Below are positions 1-9,178 of a stretch of DNA of 64,000 nt, piece after piece. A program made the position numbers and the translations under genes. Numbering within the stretch: position 1 is the first letter of the stretch; each line of letters starts with the position of its first letter. Location: NCBI GenBank assembly GCA_021299735.1, contig JAJTEM010000001.1, positions 186,001 to 250,000 of the forward strand. The letters are read 5' to 3'. The notes below the pieces were generated by a model, which saw nothing but the letters and a program-made list of their open reading frames with translations, was not told the origin of the DNA and searched no databases. The DNA comes from Burkholderiales bacterium. GTDB lineage: Bacteria; Pseudomonadota; Gammaproteobacteria; Burkholderiales; Burkholderiaceae_B.

Positions 1-710
1 TGTGCTGGTTCGGTTTGCAGGGTTTGCAACAGTGGGTGGCTGGGCATGGTGCCCACAGTTTGTACAGGCAGTGCACCGGGCCATGCCCACAGCAGCAAAG
101 TGTGCAGGGCAAAGCCACACGCCAGCCCGTAAACCAGCCCCAAGGGATTGGGGCGTATTGCGCGGAAGTACAGCAGCACAACAACAGTGACTGCCGACAC
201 ACCGAGCGCTACGGTTGAAAACAGGGCGGGGGAATTGGTAGCTTGCAGGGCGGTGGTGTACACCGCAAAACCCACCATGGCGGGCAGTAACTTGTAAGCG
301 GAAAACAGGCCCAGTGTGGTGTTCATGCCGATTAGCACGGGTGCAGGAAGAAACTGCATTAGTTTGCCCACACCCTGTTGTTGGGCAAGGCCAATCAACA
401 GGCCTGCCAGGGCAATTTCAAGCGCCAGCAACAACACAATTTCAGTGTGGTTGCTGGTAATTTGCAGAAACCCCAACAGCGAGCCGGCAACAATTAGCGC
501 GGTTGAAGAGCGTGGCCCACCGAACTGAACTGGTGCCTTACCGAGCATGGCGCCGAGCAAGCCGCCCAGCACCGCACTGGCCAAGCCTGCATAAATGCCA
601 TAGGCCAAACCTGCCTGCCCCAGCGGGGCGAAGGCCAACATGCCATACACAATTGCTTGAGCGTAACCACCGAATGCGACCAGTGCGCCCGCTTTGAATT
701 CGGTGTTCAA
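1..710 (-). CDS. SulP-family anion permease, N-terminal part (cut by left window edge)
   Basis: The reverse strand is open from just after an in-frame TAA near 735 to the window edge. It encodes a very hydrophobic protein with the SulP/SLC26 start pattern: a first membrane helix containing YAQAIVYGMLAFAPLG, then GIYAGLASAVLGGLLGAM and the family-typical GGPRSSTALIVAGSL. Such proteins import sulfate or other anions, or bicarbonate, through the inner membrane. A TTG at 710 is the most upstream plausible start; no strong ribosome site is visible, so the start is uncertain. It lies 53 bp downstream of mmsA on the same strand and may be co-transcribed with it. The C-terminus, and any STAS domain, lies outside the window. 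The substrate cannot be told. Confidence 0.62.
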   Translation of the reverse strand, partial: MNTEFKAGALVAFGGYAQAIVYGMLAFAPLGQAGLAYGIYAGLASAVLGGLLGAMLGKAPVQFGGPRSSTALIVAGSLLGFLQITSNHTEIVLLLALEIALAGLLIGLAQQQGVGKLMQFLPAPVLIGMNTTLGLFSAYKLLPAMVGFAVYTTALQATNSPALFSTVALGVSAVTVVVLLYFRAIRPNPLGLVYGLACGFALHTLLLWAWPGALPVQTVGTMPSHPLLQTLQTEPA

Positions 711-763
711 GGAAGAATTCGCGCAGCCGAAGTTGAATTAAAACCAAGTCTACGCGAATTGGA

Positions 764-2287
764 TTATTTCGAGGTGGGCATTACAAATTCTGCACCTTTC
801 TCAATGCTGTCTGGCCAGCGTTGCATGATTGATTTCTGGCGGGTGTAAAAGCGAACACCTTCCTCGCCGTAGGCGTGCATGTCGCCAAACAGGCTTGCCT
901 TCCAACCACCAAAACCATGCCAGGCCATGGGCACTGGAATGGGCACATTAATTCCCACCATGCCCACCTGCACCTGGCGGCCGAACTCGCGGGCCACGTT
1001 GCCATCGCGCGTGTAGCAACTTACACCGTTGCCGTATTGGTGGCTGTTGATTAAATTCAGCCCTTCTGCAAAGTTGGCCACGCGTACGCAACTTAAAACC
1101 GGGCCGAAAATTTCTTCCAGGTAAATGCGCATGTTGGGCTTCACATGGTCGAACAATGTGCCGCCTGTATAAAAGCCGTTTTCGAAACCGGCTGGTTTTT
1201 TGCCGCGACCGTCTACAACCAATGTTGCGCCCTCATCCACACCAATTTGCACGTAGTCTTCAATGCGTTGCAGTGCTTCGGCTGTGACGATGGGTCCCAT
1301 TTCAGCGGATAGATCCATGCCGTCGGTTACTTTCAGTGTTTGCAGGCGGGCGGCCAGTTTGGGAATTAATTTGTCGCCCACATCGCCCACCAGCACCGCC
1401 ACTGAAATGGCCATGCAACGTTCACCGGCGCTGCCATAGGCGGCACCGATAAGGGCATCGGTTACCTGGTCCAGATCAGCATCAGGCATAACCAGCAGGT
1501 GGTTTTTTGCGCCGCCCAAGGCTTGCACGCGCTTGCCATTGCGTGCGCCGGTTTCGTAAATGAATTTGGCAATTGGGGTGGAGCCCACAAAGCTGAGGGC
1601 CGCAATATCAGGGTGGTTAAGCAGGGTTTCTACGGCCAGCTTGTCCCCGTGCACCACGTTGAATACGCCATCGGGCAGGCCTGCCTCTTTCAGCAGCCTG
1701 GCCATGAAGTTGCCCGCGCTGGGGTCGCGTTCGCTGGGCTTCAATACAAAGGTGTTGCCGCAGGCAATTGCGACGGGGAACATCCAGCACGGCACCATGC
1801 AGGGAAAGTTGAAGGGGGTAATGCCTGCTACCACGCCCACGGGTTGGCGCAGCGTCCAGTTGTCAATGTTGGTTGAAACCTGTTCGGTGTAATCGCCTTT
1901 CAGCAACTGAGGAATGCCACAGGCGAATTCAATGATGTCGATGCCCCGGCTGACTTCGCCTTGCGCATCGGTGAATACCTTGCCGTGCTCGGCGGTGATG
2001 ATGGCAGCCAGTTCATCGCGATGCCGGTTCATCAGGGCCAGGAAGTTGTTCAGGATTCTCGCGCGCTGCAGCGGGGGCTTGTTGGCCCATGTCGGCAGCG
2101 CAGCTTTGGCGGCTTCTACAGCTTTGTTCACGGTGCTTACATCGGCCAGCTCAACTTGGCGCGCTACTGTGCCCAACGATGGGTTGAACACGGTGGCTGT
2201 TTTGCTGCCAGCAATGCTCACTGTGTTGCCGTTGATGAAATGGGCGACGGTTTGGTCGTTCTTGTAGGGTTGCATGGCGGGTTGCAT
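764..2287 (-). CDS. mmsA: CoA-acylating methylmalonate-semialdehyde dehydrogenase
   Basis: This 507-residue protein belongs to the aldehyde dehydrogenase superfamily, MMSDH branch. It converts (methyl)malonate semialdehyde to propionyl-CoA or acetyl-CoA with NAD and CoA in valine, beta-alanine and inositol breakdown. Visible motifs are [17 protein letters not shown], the glycine-rich [11 protein letters not shown], and [16 protein letters not shown]. The catalytic Cys sits in [14 protein letters not shown], the Cys-Met context typical of MmsA. The open frame extends upstream to 2434, but the extra 49 residues do not resemble the family. ATG at 2287 (or 2275) gives the usual length of about 500. 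No other valine genes are adjacent; a SulP transporter follows. Confidence 0.9.
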   Translation of the reverse strand: MQPAMQPYKNDQTVAHFINGNTVSIAGSKTATVFNPSLGTVARQVELADVSTVNKAVEAAKAALPTWANKPPLQRARILNNFLALMNRHRDELAAIITAEHGKVFTDAQGEVSRGIDIIEFACGIPQLLKGDYTEQVSTNIDNWTLRQPVGVVAGITPFNFPCMVPCWMFPVAIACGNTFVLKPSERDPSAGNFMARLLKEAGLPDGVFNVVHGDKLAVETLLNHPDIAALSFVGSTPIAKFIYETGARNGKRVQALGGAKNHLLVMPDADLDQVTDALIGAAYGSAGERCMAISVAVLVGDVGDKLIPKLAARLQTLKVTDGMDLSAEMGPIVTAEALQRIEDYVQIGVDEGATLVVDGRGKKPAGFENGFYTGGTLFDHVKPNMRIYLEEIFGPVLSCVRVANFAEGLNLINSHQYGNGVSCYTRDGNVAREFGRQVQVGMVGINVPIPVPMAWHGFGGWKASLFGDMHAYGEEGVRFYTRQKSIMQRWPDSIEKGAEFVMPTSK

Positions 2288-2524
2288 AGGTTTGGGCCTG
2301 CTGGTTTGTGTGTGAATTTCAACATTGTGGCCGATGCCGCTTCTGTGTTGAATCGGTGCTAACACCAAGCTTTCGGAAATTTTTGGATTGTGGAAAAGAC
2401 GCAGGCAATTTACCGGGACTTGTCGGTAAAGCACTGATTTTTAATCCAATTGTAGTTAACGGAGGTACTAGCTACACAAGGCATGCCCCGATACATGCCC
2501 AGAATTAGAGCAGAGGAGACAGCA

Positions 2525-5218
2525 GTGATTACAGGCTTGAAAAGCAAAGCCGCGTTGCGGCGTGGGCTGTGGGTGGGTACTGCCAGCTTTACCCTGTTGG
2601 TGTTGGCGGGTTGCTTGGGAAGTAACAACAATGACATTGCCGGTACTGACAGCCGTACCAATCCGAATGAGAACCCCAACCTGAAATACGATGTGAGCAT
2701 TACCCGAACCACTTATGGTGTGCCGCATATTCGTGCCAAGGATTACGGAAGTTTGGGTTACGGGCAGGGCTATGCCTTTGCGCAAGACAACCTGTGTGTG
2801 TTCCTTGAAGACCTGTTGACCATTCGTGGCGAGCGTTCACGTTTTTTTGGCCCCGATGGCACCCACACGATTGAGCCGAATGGTTCAACGGCCAATAACG
2901 TGGCAAGCGACTTCTTCTGGAAAAGCCTTTTCGCTTTTGAAGAAGAAGGCGCAGATGGCGTTAAGCGCAACGCCTGGCAGCGCACCCGTGACAAAACCAT
3001 TCCTGATTTTCAAAATGTGGTGGAAGGCTATACCGATGGCGTGAACCGTTACATTGCTGAACTGAAAGCCGGCGAGCATGAGTATGAAAAGGCGGATGGA
3101 AGCAAAGTGCCAGCGCATGCCGCATGTGCGAATGCTGAATGGCTGGCCCCGATCAGCACCGATGACATGTACCGCCGTTTTGTGCGGCTGGCGGTGCTGG
3201 CCAGTAGTTCAGTGTTTGTGACTGAAATTGGCAACGCCCAGCCCCCGGGTGCGTTGCCAGGCTTGCCAGCACTGCCTGTGCCCTTGCCAGCTGCCCAGGC
3301 TACGCAGCAATCGAAAGGTTTGAGCGTGAAAGAAAAAGTGGCTTTGCTAAAAGCAAATCCGAATCCTTTCACAGCCATGCAAAACAAAGACCACTTCGGT
3401 AGCAATATGTACGCCTTTGGCAAAGATGCAACCGCCAATGGTCAATCGCTTGTGTATGGCAACCCGCACTTTCCATGGAAAGGCACCGAGCGCCTTTATT
3501 TAAGCCACAACATTCTTGAATTGAATGGCGAAAAGGCCATGGACATCATGGGTGTGGGTTTGTATGGCGTGCCCGCCGTGCTGATTGGTTTTAATGAGCA
3601 TGTGGCGTGGAGCCACACGGTTTCCACTGCTTACCGTTTTACGCTTTACCAGTTGCAAATAAACCCCGCCAACCCCACCCAGTACCTGTACGAGGGTGAG
3701 ATGCGCGACATGATTGCACTGCCAATTGAAATTGAGGTGAAGCAGGCAAACGGCACCATTACAAAAATGCAGCGCACCATGTACCGCAGCCACTACGGCC
3801 CGATGCTGGTGCTGGAGGCCAGTGGTGTGCCCGTGTTGGGTTGGAACCAGTTGATGGCATTTACACTGCGCGATGCGAACCTTGAAAATGATCGCTTGAT
3901 CAACCAGTTCGCGAAGTGGAACCTGGCGAAATCGCTTGAGGAATTTATTGGTTTGCACGGCAGCGAATTGGGAGTGCCATGGGTGAATACGGTTGCCAGC
4001 GGTCCGGGCAAACCCGCTTATTACGGCGACGTTACCGTTGTACCGCACGTGACCGATGAAAAAATTGCTGATTGTGCAGCGGAGCCTTTCAATTCGGTTG
4101 TGGGACAGCTTTCACCGGGCTTGCCGGTGCTGAATGGTTCTCGTGAAGCTTGTGAATGGGGCAGCGACCCTGATGCCCCGGCACCGGGTATTTTTGGTCC
4201 GGGTAACTTGCCCACGCTTGAACGCAACGATTACGTAACCAATTGCAACGACAGCTACTGGTTAAGCAACCCGCGCCAGCCGTTGACAGGTTTCAACCGG
4301 ATTATTGGTGATGAGAATGCCGAGCGCACTCTGCGTACTCGTTTGTGTACCCTTCAGGCCGAGCGCAGGCTTGCTGGTACGGATGGATTGCCTGGCAATA
4401 AATTTACGCAAGACAATTTGAAAGCGATTGCGTTGGGCAGTGAAATTTACTCAGCGACGCTGGCCAAACAATCGGTGGTGGATACCCTGTGCCAAGTACC
4501 TGTGTTGTTGAGCACTGGTTTGATGCCTGTGCAAACAGCGCAAGCCTGCGCTGCCTTGGCTGCATGGGATGGCAGGGCCAACCTGGACAGCAAAGGTGCG
4601 CACCTTTGGCGCGAGTTCTGGAGCCGTGCAATCGCCAACCCGGGCGGCCTGCCTGTGGGTGTGCCGCAATTGCACTTGCCGTTTGAGGTGCCTGTGCCAT
4701 TGTCACTGCCCACCAATTTGTGGGCCAATGGATTTAATGCAGCCAACCCGATAAACACGCCCAACACACTGAACGTGGCAAATCCGTTTACAGCAGCAGC
4801 TTTGGCTGACGCAATTGTGGCGGTGCAAGCGGCTGGTTTTGCGCTGGATGAGCGCTTGGGCAATATCCAGAAATCTGGAGTACAAGCCAGTGCAACGCCA
4901 ATTTTCGGGGGCACCAGCCCGGAGGGTGCTTTCACGATTGTGAGCACGGAACCCGGTCGGCTGAATTCTGAAGGCTACAAAGTAACTTTCGGCAACAGCT
5001 ACATTCAGGCAGTGACCTGGGATGAGAATGGCAAGCCACAGGCCGATGCGATGTTGACTTATTCATTGTCCACTGACCCAGCCAATCCGCATTTCGATGA
5101 CTACACCAAGGCGTATTCACAGAAAAACTGGGCGCGTTTGCCTTATACCGACGCACAAATTCGGGCTGCAAAAGTGGGTGAAACCAAGGTGCTACGGCAG
5201 CAGAGGGCGTCAAACTGA
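2525..5218 (+). CDS. Penicillin amidase (S45) family acylase, predicted lipoprotein
   Basis: This large Ntn-hydrolase of the penicillin/aculeacin/AHL acylase family would hydrolyse amide-linked acyl groups in the periplasm or on a membrane. The start is placed at GTG 2525, which has GAGGAG 6 nt upstream; an ATG at 2483 in frame lacks good spacing. The first 30 residues form a signal peptide ending in a lipobox, VLAGC. The alpha-chain follows (TRTTYGVPHIRAKDYGSLGYG), then the nucleophile Ser in HFGSNMYAFG (about residue 293), where autocatalytic cleavage would free the beta-chain. GNPHFPWKGTERLYL and GVPAVLIGFNEHVAWSHT are further family motifs. The 897-residue length fits. Substrate (beta-lactam, acyl-homoserine lactone, lipopeptide) cannot be decided. 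A strong terminator follows. Confidence 0.85.
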   Translation: MITGLKSKAALRRGLWVGTASFTLLVLAGCLGSNNNDIAGTDSRTNPNENPNLKYDVSITRTTYGVPHIRAKDYGSLGYGQGYAFAQDNLCVFLEDLLTIRGERSRFFGPDGTHTIEPNGSTANNVASDFFWKSLFAFEEEGADGVKRNAWQRTRDKTIPDFQNVVEGYTDGVNRYIAELKAGEHEYEKADGSKVPAHAACANAEWLAPISTDDMYRRFVRLAVLASSSVFVTEIGNAQPPGALPGLPALPVPLPAAQATQQSKGLSVKEKVALLKANPNPFTAMQNKDHFGSNMYAFGKDATANGQSLVYGNPHFPWKGTERLYLSHNILELNGEKAMDIMGVGLYGVPAVLIGFNEHVAWSHTVSTAYRFTLYQLQINPANPTQYLYEGEMRDMIALPIEIEVKQANGTITKMQRTMYRSHYGPMLVLEASGVPVLGWNQLMAFTLRDANLENDRLINQFAKWNLAKSLEEFIGLHGSELGVPWVNTVASGPGKPAYYGDVTVVPHVTDEKIADCAAEPFNSVVGQLSPGLPVLNGSREACEWGSDPDAPAPGIFGPGNLPTLERNDYVTNCNDSYWLSNPRQPLTGFNRIIGDENAERTLRTRLCTLQAERRLAGTDGLPGNKFTQDNLKAIALGSEIYSATLAKQSVVDTLCQVPVLLSTGLMPVQTAQACAALAAWDGRANLDSKGAHLWREFWSRAIANPGGLPVGVPQLHLPFEVPVPLSLPTNLWANGFNAANPINTPNTLNVANPFTAAALADAIVAVQAAGFALDERLGNIQKSGVQASATPIFGGTSPEGAFTIVSTEPGRLNSEGYKVTFGNSYIQAVTWDENGKPQADAMLTYSLSTDPANPHFDDYTKAYSQKNWARLPYTDAQIRAAKVGETKVLRQQRASN

Positions 5219-5248
5219 GAATGTTATAAATGTTAAAATAATAAAAAT

Positions 5249-5262
5249 TGTAAAGTAACAAA
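5249..5262 (+). promoter_or_regulatory. 14-mer shared with the second binding-protein promoter region
   Basis: The sequence TGTAAAGTAACAAA is identical to 9074-9087. It lies 88 bp before the start of the first binding-protein gene; the other copy lies 91 bp before the second. Here only a weak left half (TGTTA at 5231) is present, and a terminator lies between motif and gene. It may be a shared operator or a relic of the module duplication. Confidence 0.35.
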
Positions 5263-5266
5263 TTAA

Positions 5267-5290
5267 GGGGGCCTTTGCCCCCTTTTTCTT
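5267..5290 (+). terminator. Rho-independent terminator of the acylase gene
   Basis: A perfect 6-bp GC stem (GGGGGC, loop CTTT, GCCCCC) is followed by a T-rich tract (TTTTTCTTT). It starts 48 bp after the acylase stop codon. It could also act as an attenuator for the binding-protein gene that begins at 5351. Confidence 0.85.
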
Positions 5291-5350
5291 TGATCGATTG
5301 TTTGTAAAGCGCGCATTGTGGGCGGGTTAACACTCGAATCTCAAGTTTTT

Positions 5351-6340
5351 ATGTTCAGTCGCCAGCGCAGTGCGAGTTTTTTATTGGTCATGCTTTGTGC
5401 ATTCACAGGGTTGCATTCCCTTGCATGGGCCAATGAGCCACGAATAGCGGTGTCAAAAACACCTTTGTCACTGCCGTTTTTTGTGGCCAAAGAGAAAAAC
5501 CTGTTTGCTGCTCAGAAGATTGAGCCGATCCTGGTCGAATGTCTTGGTGGCACTCGCTGTGTAAAAGAGCTGACAGAGGGGCGGGTGGACATGGCCACCT
5601 CTTCGGAATTGCCTTTCATGTTCGCCGCTTTCGAAGGCAAGCCAATCAGCTTGTTGTCAACCTTTGTAAGCAACAAGGATGACATGAAGTTCCTGGTTCG
5701 AAAAAGTGCGCTCAAAGGCGATATAAAGGCTTTGGTGGGTAAGCGGATCGGCTTTGTCGAGAAATCAGCATCCCATTACTACATGGATTTGTTCCTGCTT
5801 TACAAGGGGGTTGATCCCAAGAGCACCGTGCCAGTACCCATGGGCGTGGATGCTTTGGCCAACGCGTTGAGCAAAGGTGAAGTGGATGCAATTTCAGTGT
5901 GGGAACCCTGGGGACAAACAGCACTTCGTATGGGCGGGGGAGATGTGGCGGTTCTCGATGCGCCCCGACTTTACAGTCAAACTTTCAACCTGCTGGTTGG
6001 CAATGAATACCGACTGGCAAATTCTCGCAAATCGATTGCAGTATTGAGCGCGCTGGATGATGCCATTCAGTTTATTAAAAAGAATCCTGATGAGGCAAAA
6101 CGCATTCTGGCGCGTGACGTGGGTCTTGATTCAGAGACGGTTAAGGCGGTGTGGCCCACCTACCAGTTTGAGTTGACTTTGCAACAGTCATTGTTAAGCA
6201 CGGTGCAAGGCCAGGCAAGGTGGGCAAGGCGTGAAGGGCATGTTGTTCCAACCTTGGCTGAACCCGAGTTTTTGAACTTCATTGATTCAAGCCCGTTGCG
6301 AAAAATCAAGCCCAGTGCAGTTGATTTTGTATACCCATGA
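5351..6340 (+). CDS. NMT1/THI5-SsuA-like periplasmic binding protein coupled to a kinase (copy 1)
   Basis: This 329-residue substrate-binding protein of the NMT1/THI5/SsuA/TauA fold has a signal peptide ending near HSLAWA. Family features are PLSLPFFVAKEKNLFAAQ, the switch segment STFVSNKDDMKF, GKRIGFVEKSASHYYMD and DAISVWEPWG. The ATG at 5351 gives a clean signal peptide; a GTG at 5318 is in frame but adds residues ahead of it. There are no ABC permease or ATPase genes nearby. Its last codon overlaps the start of the following hybrid kinase (ATGA at 6337-6340), so both are translated together. The likely role is a ligand receptor that presents its substrate to the kinase, not an uptake protein. 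It is a paralogue of the protein at 9179-10177. Ligand unknown. Confidence 0.82.
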   Translation: MFSRQRSASFLLVMLCAFTGLHSLAWANEPRIAVSKTPLSLPFFVAKEKNLFAAQKIEPILVECLGGTRCVKELTEGRVDMATSSELPFMFAAFEGKPISLLSTFVSNKDDMKFLVRKSALKGDIKALVGKRIGFVEKSASHYYMDLFLLYKGVDPKSTVPVPMGVDALANALSKGEVDAISVWEPWGQTALRMGGGDVAVLDAPRLYSQTFNLLVGNEYRLANSRKSIAVLSALDDAIQFIKKNPDEAKRILARDVGLDSETVKAVWPTYQFELTLQQSLLSTVQGQARWARREGHVVPTLAEPEFLNFIDSSPLRKIKPSAVDFVYP

Positions 6341-9054
6341 AACCATTGCTACGACTTAAACAAGGCGTTTCAATAGTCCTTGTGCTGTTAGTTGGCATTG
6401 CCCTGGTGGCAACTGCCACGGTGCTTGTCATTAACCAGAAGCGAAATGAAGTGATGGAGCAAAGTGTTGCTGCACGCACGATTTCCCGCCTTTCCACCCG
6501 CATGTTGGTGCTGACGCACACGGCGTCTGACTACATGACCGATACCAATATTCGCCAGTGGTGGGTGGTGCATCAATCGATTACTGATGAACTGGATCAA
6601 CTGCACTTTTCAGATGAAAGTGGAGAACTTTCTGTGCGCCTGGGGGAGCGCCTGCAAGACCTTGCAGCCTTGTTCAGCGGTTTCTCGCAGACACTGGCTT
6701 CAGGCGAAGTTGCGTTGGATGAGCGTCGCAATGGGGTGTTGACGGACCGTTTGATTTCCGAGGCCGAGCAATTGGCAGAATTAAGTTACAAAATTTCTGA
6801 TGCTGCTTATGTGCGGCAAGAGGCGCTTACACATCAACGCAAAGCGATAGTGCTTGGCTTCGCTGTGCTATTCGGAATTAATTCTTTTCTGTTGTTGATC
6901 TTGATTCGCTACCGTGTGGTGAGGCCTTTGGCAAAAATTGAAAATGTGGCCAATGCCATGCGCGCGGGCAATTTGAACGCGCGCTGTAATTTGCCGGAAG
7001 GCGATGAACTTGGTGATGTGGCTGCAGCGCTGGACTCACTGGCGCTTGAACTGAACAACAGACTGGCGGATGTAACTTCGACTACCCACCTGCTGGAGGT
7101 TGCAGGAAGGATGTGCGGCGTTGGCGCCTGGACTCTTGATATTCATACCCATGAATTGAAATGGTCTAAACAAATTTATGAAATTATTGAAGCGGACTTT
7201 ACTCACCAACCCACGCTGGAAGAGACGATTGCACTTTATCCCGAAGATTCTGCAGCCAGGCTTTCAAAAGCATTGGCCGATGCAGCCCGCATTGGAAACG
7301 ACCTCGATATGGAGCTTCAGTTACGCACCTGCAAAGGCAATCTGATTTGGGTGCGTGTGTTTGGCGAAGTAATTTGGCAGGGTGTGGGTGCTTTGAACAA
7401 GCCTTCAATGATTCGGGGCGCCTTTCAGGATATTACTGAGCGCCGACGTGTTGAGGAAGAAATTCGACAAGCCAAAGAATTGGCAGAATCTGCCAGCAAA
7501 GCCAAGGGTGAGTTTTTGTCGAACATAAGCCATGAAATTCGTACCCCACTGAATGCCGTGGTTGGATTGGCTTACATCTTGAAGCAAACCAAGCTTGACT
7601 CATCGCAACTTGATTTTGTGGAGAAGCTTGAAAATGCAGGTCGCGGCTTGATTGACTTGGTCAGTGGTGTGCTGGATGTATCAAAAATTGAAGCTGGTGC
7701 CATGGAGCTTGAAAAGCGACCTTTTTCAACAAGGCGCCTGATGGATTCGTTGGCAGATTTAATGACTGGTGCCGTGGCGGACAAATCAATTGAATTGGTG
7801 GTGTCGGTGGCACCCAATGTACCCGACCAGCTGATAGGTGATGAAACAAAATTGCGCCAAGTGTTGGTGAATTTGGCTGGCAATTCCATCAAGTTTACTG
7901 AGAACGGCTATGTCAAAGTAGGTGTTACGCTGGATCAGTTGGACACCCAGCACTGTGTACTGCGTTTTATTATTCAAGACACAGGTTTGGGCATGGATGC
8001 TGCAGCCATGAAGCGCCTTTTCCAGTCATTTTCCCAGGCCGATTCATCGATTTCGCGCCGTTTTGGTGGTACAGGTATTGGCCTTGCATTAAGCCAAAAA
8101 CTGGTGGAGTTGATGGGGGGCAACATCTCGGCAGTCAGTGCGCCTGGGCAAGGCAGTTTGTTTGCTTTTTCACTGATGTTGAGCCTGGATACTCAAATAA
8201 GAACTGTACCTGCTGCAAACGAATATGCTTACGATGTGGTGGTGGTGGACAACTTTAAAACACACCTGGACAGTGTGGCTCAAATGATTGAGTGGAACGG
8301 TATCAGTCCCCAGAGCTTTGTGACTCTTGAGCAGGCCTTGAGTATGCCCCCAGGCTTGCGCCCGCGCCTGTTTTTGGTGAACAGCCAGTTAAATGACATC
8401 AGCGGACTGGAGTTTGCCGAACAATTAAAAGCTGCGCATGGACCAACTGCCGCAAAGGTAGCACTGATGGCGCGGCCTAAAGAAGTGGAACAGCTGCAAG
8501 AGTCGCTCTCGATGGGGCAGATAGATGCGGTGTTGATGAAGCCCGTTTCATTCTCTTCTCTCAAAAACATGTTGCAAGAGGCCGTCAGTAATACATCGGG
8601 TCGAGCTCGTTCGGTCAACCGTTTGATGAACCAAAACGAATTGATGTTTCTTGCTGGTCTTACTGTGTTGGCTGTGGATGATCACAAACTGAATTTGATG
8701 ATTTTGAAAAAAATTCTGGAAACACACGGTGCCAAAGTTATTCTCGCTGAGTCTGGGAAGATTGCCATTCAGGTACTTGACCAGCCAAACCACAGCGATG
8801 TCGATGTGTGTTTGATGGATGTCCAAATGCCTGACATGAATGGCATGGAAACCTGTGAATACCTGCGCGATCAGCTGGGTTTGCGACAGTTGCCCATATT
8901 GGCTTTAACGGCCGGTGTAATGGAGGCGGATCACCAAATGGCTCTTGACGCTGGCATGGACGAGGTATTGGTCAAGCCATTGCAAATTGACAAGGTGCTG
9001 GATGCCATAAAGCGCTGGGGCACGCAGCTGCAGACAAGAGTTCAAGCCAATTAA
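6337..9054 (+). CDS. Hybrid sensor histidine kinase with PAS and two receiver domains
   Basis: A 905-residue inner-membrane hybrid kinase. Membrane helix 1 is at about 11-32, a helical periplasmic domain at 33-168, helix 2 at 171-190, HAMP at 191-243, and PAS with its C-terminal cap at 255-372. HisKA carries His399 in SNISHEIRTPLNA. The HATPase domain has N-box DETKLRQVLVNLAGNSIKF and G-boxes DTGLGMD and GGTGIGLAL. A first receiver-like domain (632-740) is degenerate: Asn682 replaces the phosphorylated Asp. The final receiver (775-892) has Asp828 in CLMDVQMPDMNG and Lys880. The gene starts inside the stop codon of the binding protein, which suggests the periplasmic domain reads that protein. 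No Hpt domain is fused; the separate Hpt at 11846-12202 may serve it. Confidence 0.9.
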   Translation: MKPLLRLKQGVSIVLVLLVGIALVATATVLVINQKRNEVMEQSVAARTISRLSTRMLVLTHTASDYMTDTNIRQWWVVHQSITDELDQLHFSDESGELSVRLGERLQDLAALFSGFSQTLASGEVALDERRNGVLTDRLISEAEQLAELSYKISDAAYVRQEALTHQRKAIVLGFAVLFGINSFLLLILIRYRVVRPLAKIENVANAMRAGNLNARCNLPEGDELGDVAAALDSLALELNNRLADVTSTTHLLEVAGRMCGVGAWTLDIHTHELKWSKQIYEIIEADFTHQPTLEETIALYPEDSAARLSKALADAARIGNDLDMELQLRTCKGNLIWVRVFGEVIWQGVGALNKPSMIRGAFQDITERRRVEEEIRQAKELAESASKAKGEFLSNISHEIRTPLNAVVGLAYILKQTKLDSSQLDFVEKLENAGRGLIDLVSGVLDVSKIEAGAMELEKRPFSTRRLMDSLADLMTGAVADKSIELVVSVAPNVPDQLIGDETKLRQVLVNLAGNSIKFTENGYVKVGVTLDQLDTQHCVLRFIIQDTGLGMDAAAMKRLFQSFSQADSSISRRFGGTGIGLALSQKLVELMGGNISAVSAPGQGSLFAFSLMLSLDTQIRTVPAANEYAYDVVVVDNFKTHLDSVAQMIEWNGISPQSFVTLEQALSMPPGLRPRLFLVNSQLNDISGLEFAEQLKAAHGPTAAKVALMARPKEVEQLQESLSMGQIDAVLMKPVSFSSLKNMLQEAVSNTSGRARSVNRLMNQNELMFLAGLTVLAVDDHKLNLMILKKILETHGAKVILAESGKIAIQVLDQPNHSDVDVCLMDVQMPDMNGMETCEYLRDQLGLRQLPILALTAGVMEADHQMALDAGMDEVLVKPLQIDKVLDAIKRWGTQLQTRVQAN

Positions 9055-9062
9055 ATGTCAAA

Positions 9063-9086
9063 TTGTTACTTTGTGTAAAGTAACAA
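9063..9086. promoter_or_regulatory. Perfect 10-bp inverted repeat upstream of the second binding-protein gene
   Basis: TTGTTACTTT, loop GTGT, AAAGTAACAA is a perfect inverted repeat. It lies 9 bp after the first kinase gene and 92 bp before the next start codon. No T-run follows on either strand, so an operator is more likely than a terminator. Its right half recurs at 5249-5262. Confidence 0.5.
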
Positions 9087-9178
9087 ACTAGAGGGTGGAG
9101 ATCGCTTTTATTCGCCCATGCTTGCTGTTCTCATCGATGCAACATGAATGACGTTGTTGAATCGAGAAAGTAAGCACC

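Noticed and set aside
1-528. Short forward-strand open frames at the left edge
   Set aside because: The reverse strand carries a continuous SulP-type membrane protein frame here, so the forward frames are shadows.
3500-4048. 182-residue open frame antisense to the acylase gene
   Set aside because: A shadow of the acylase frame; no motif.
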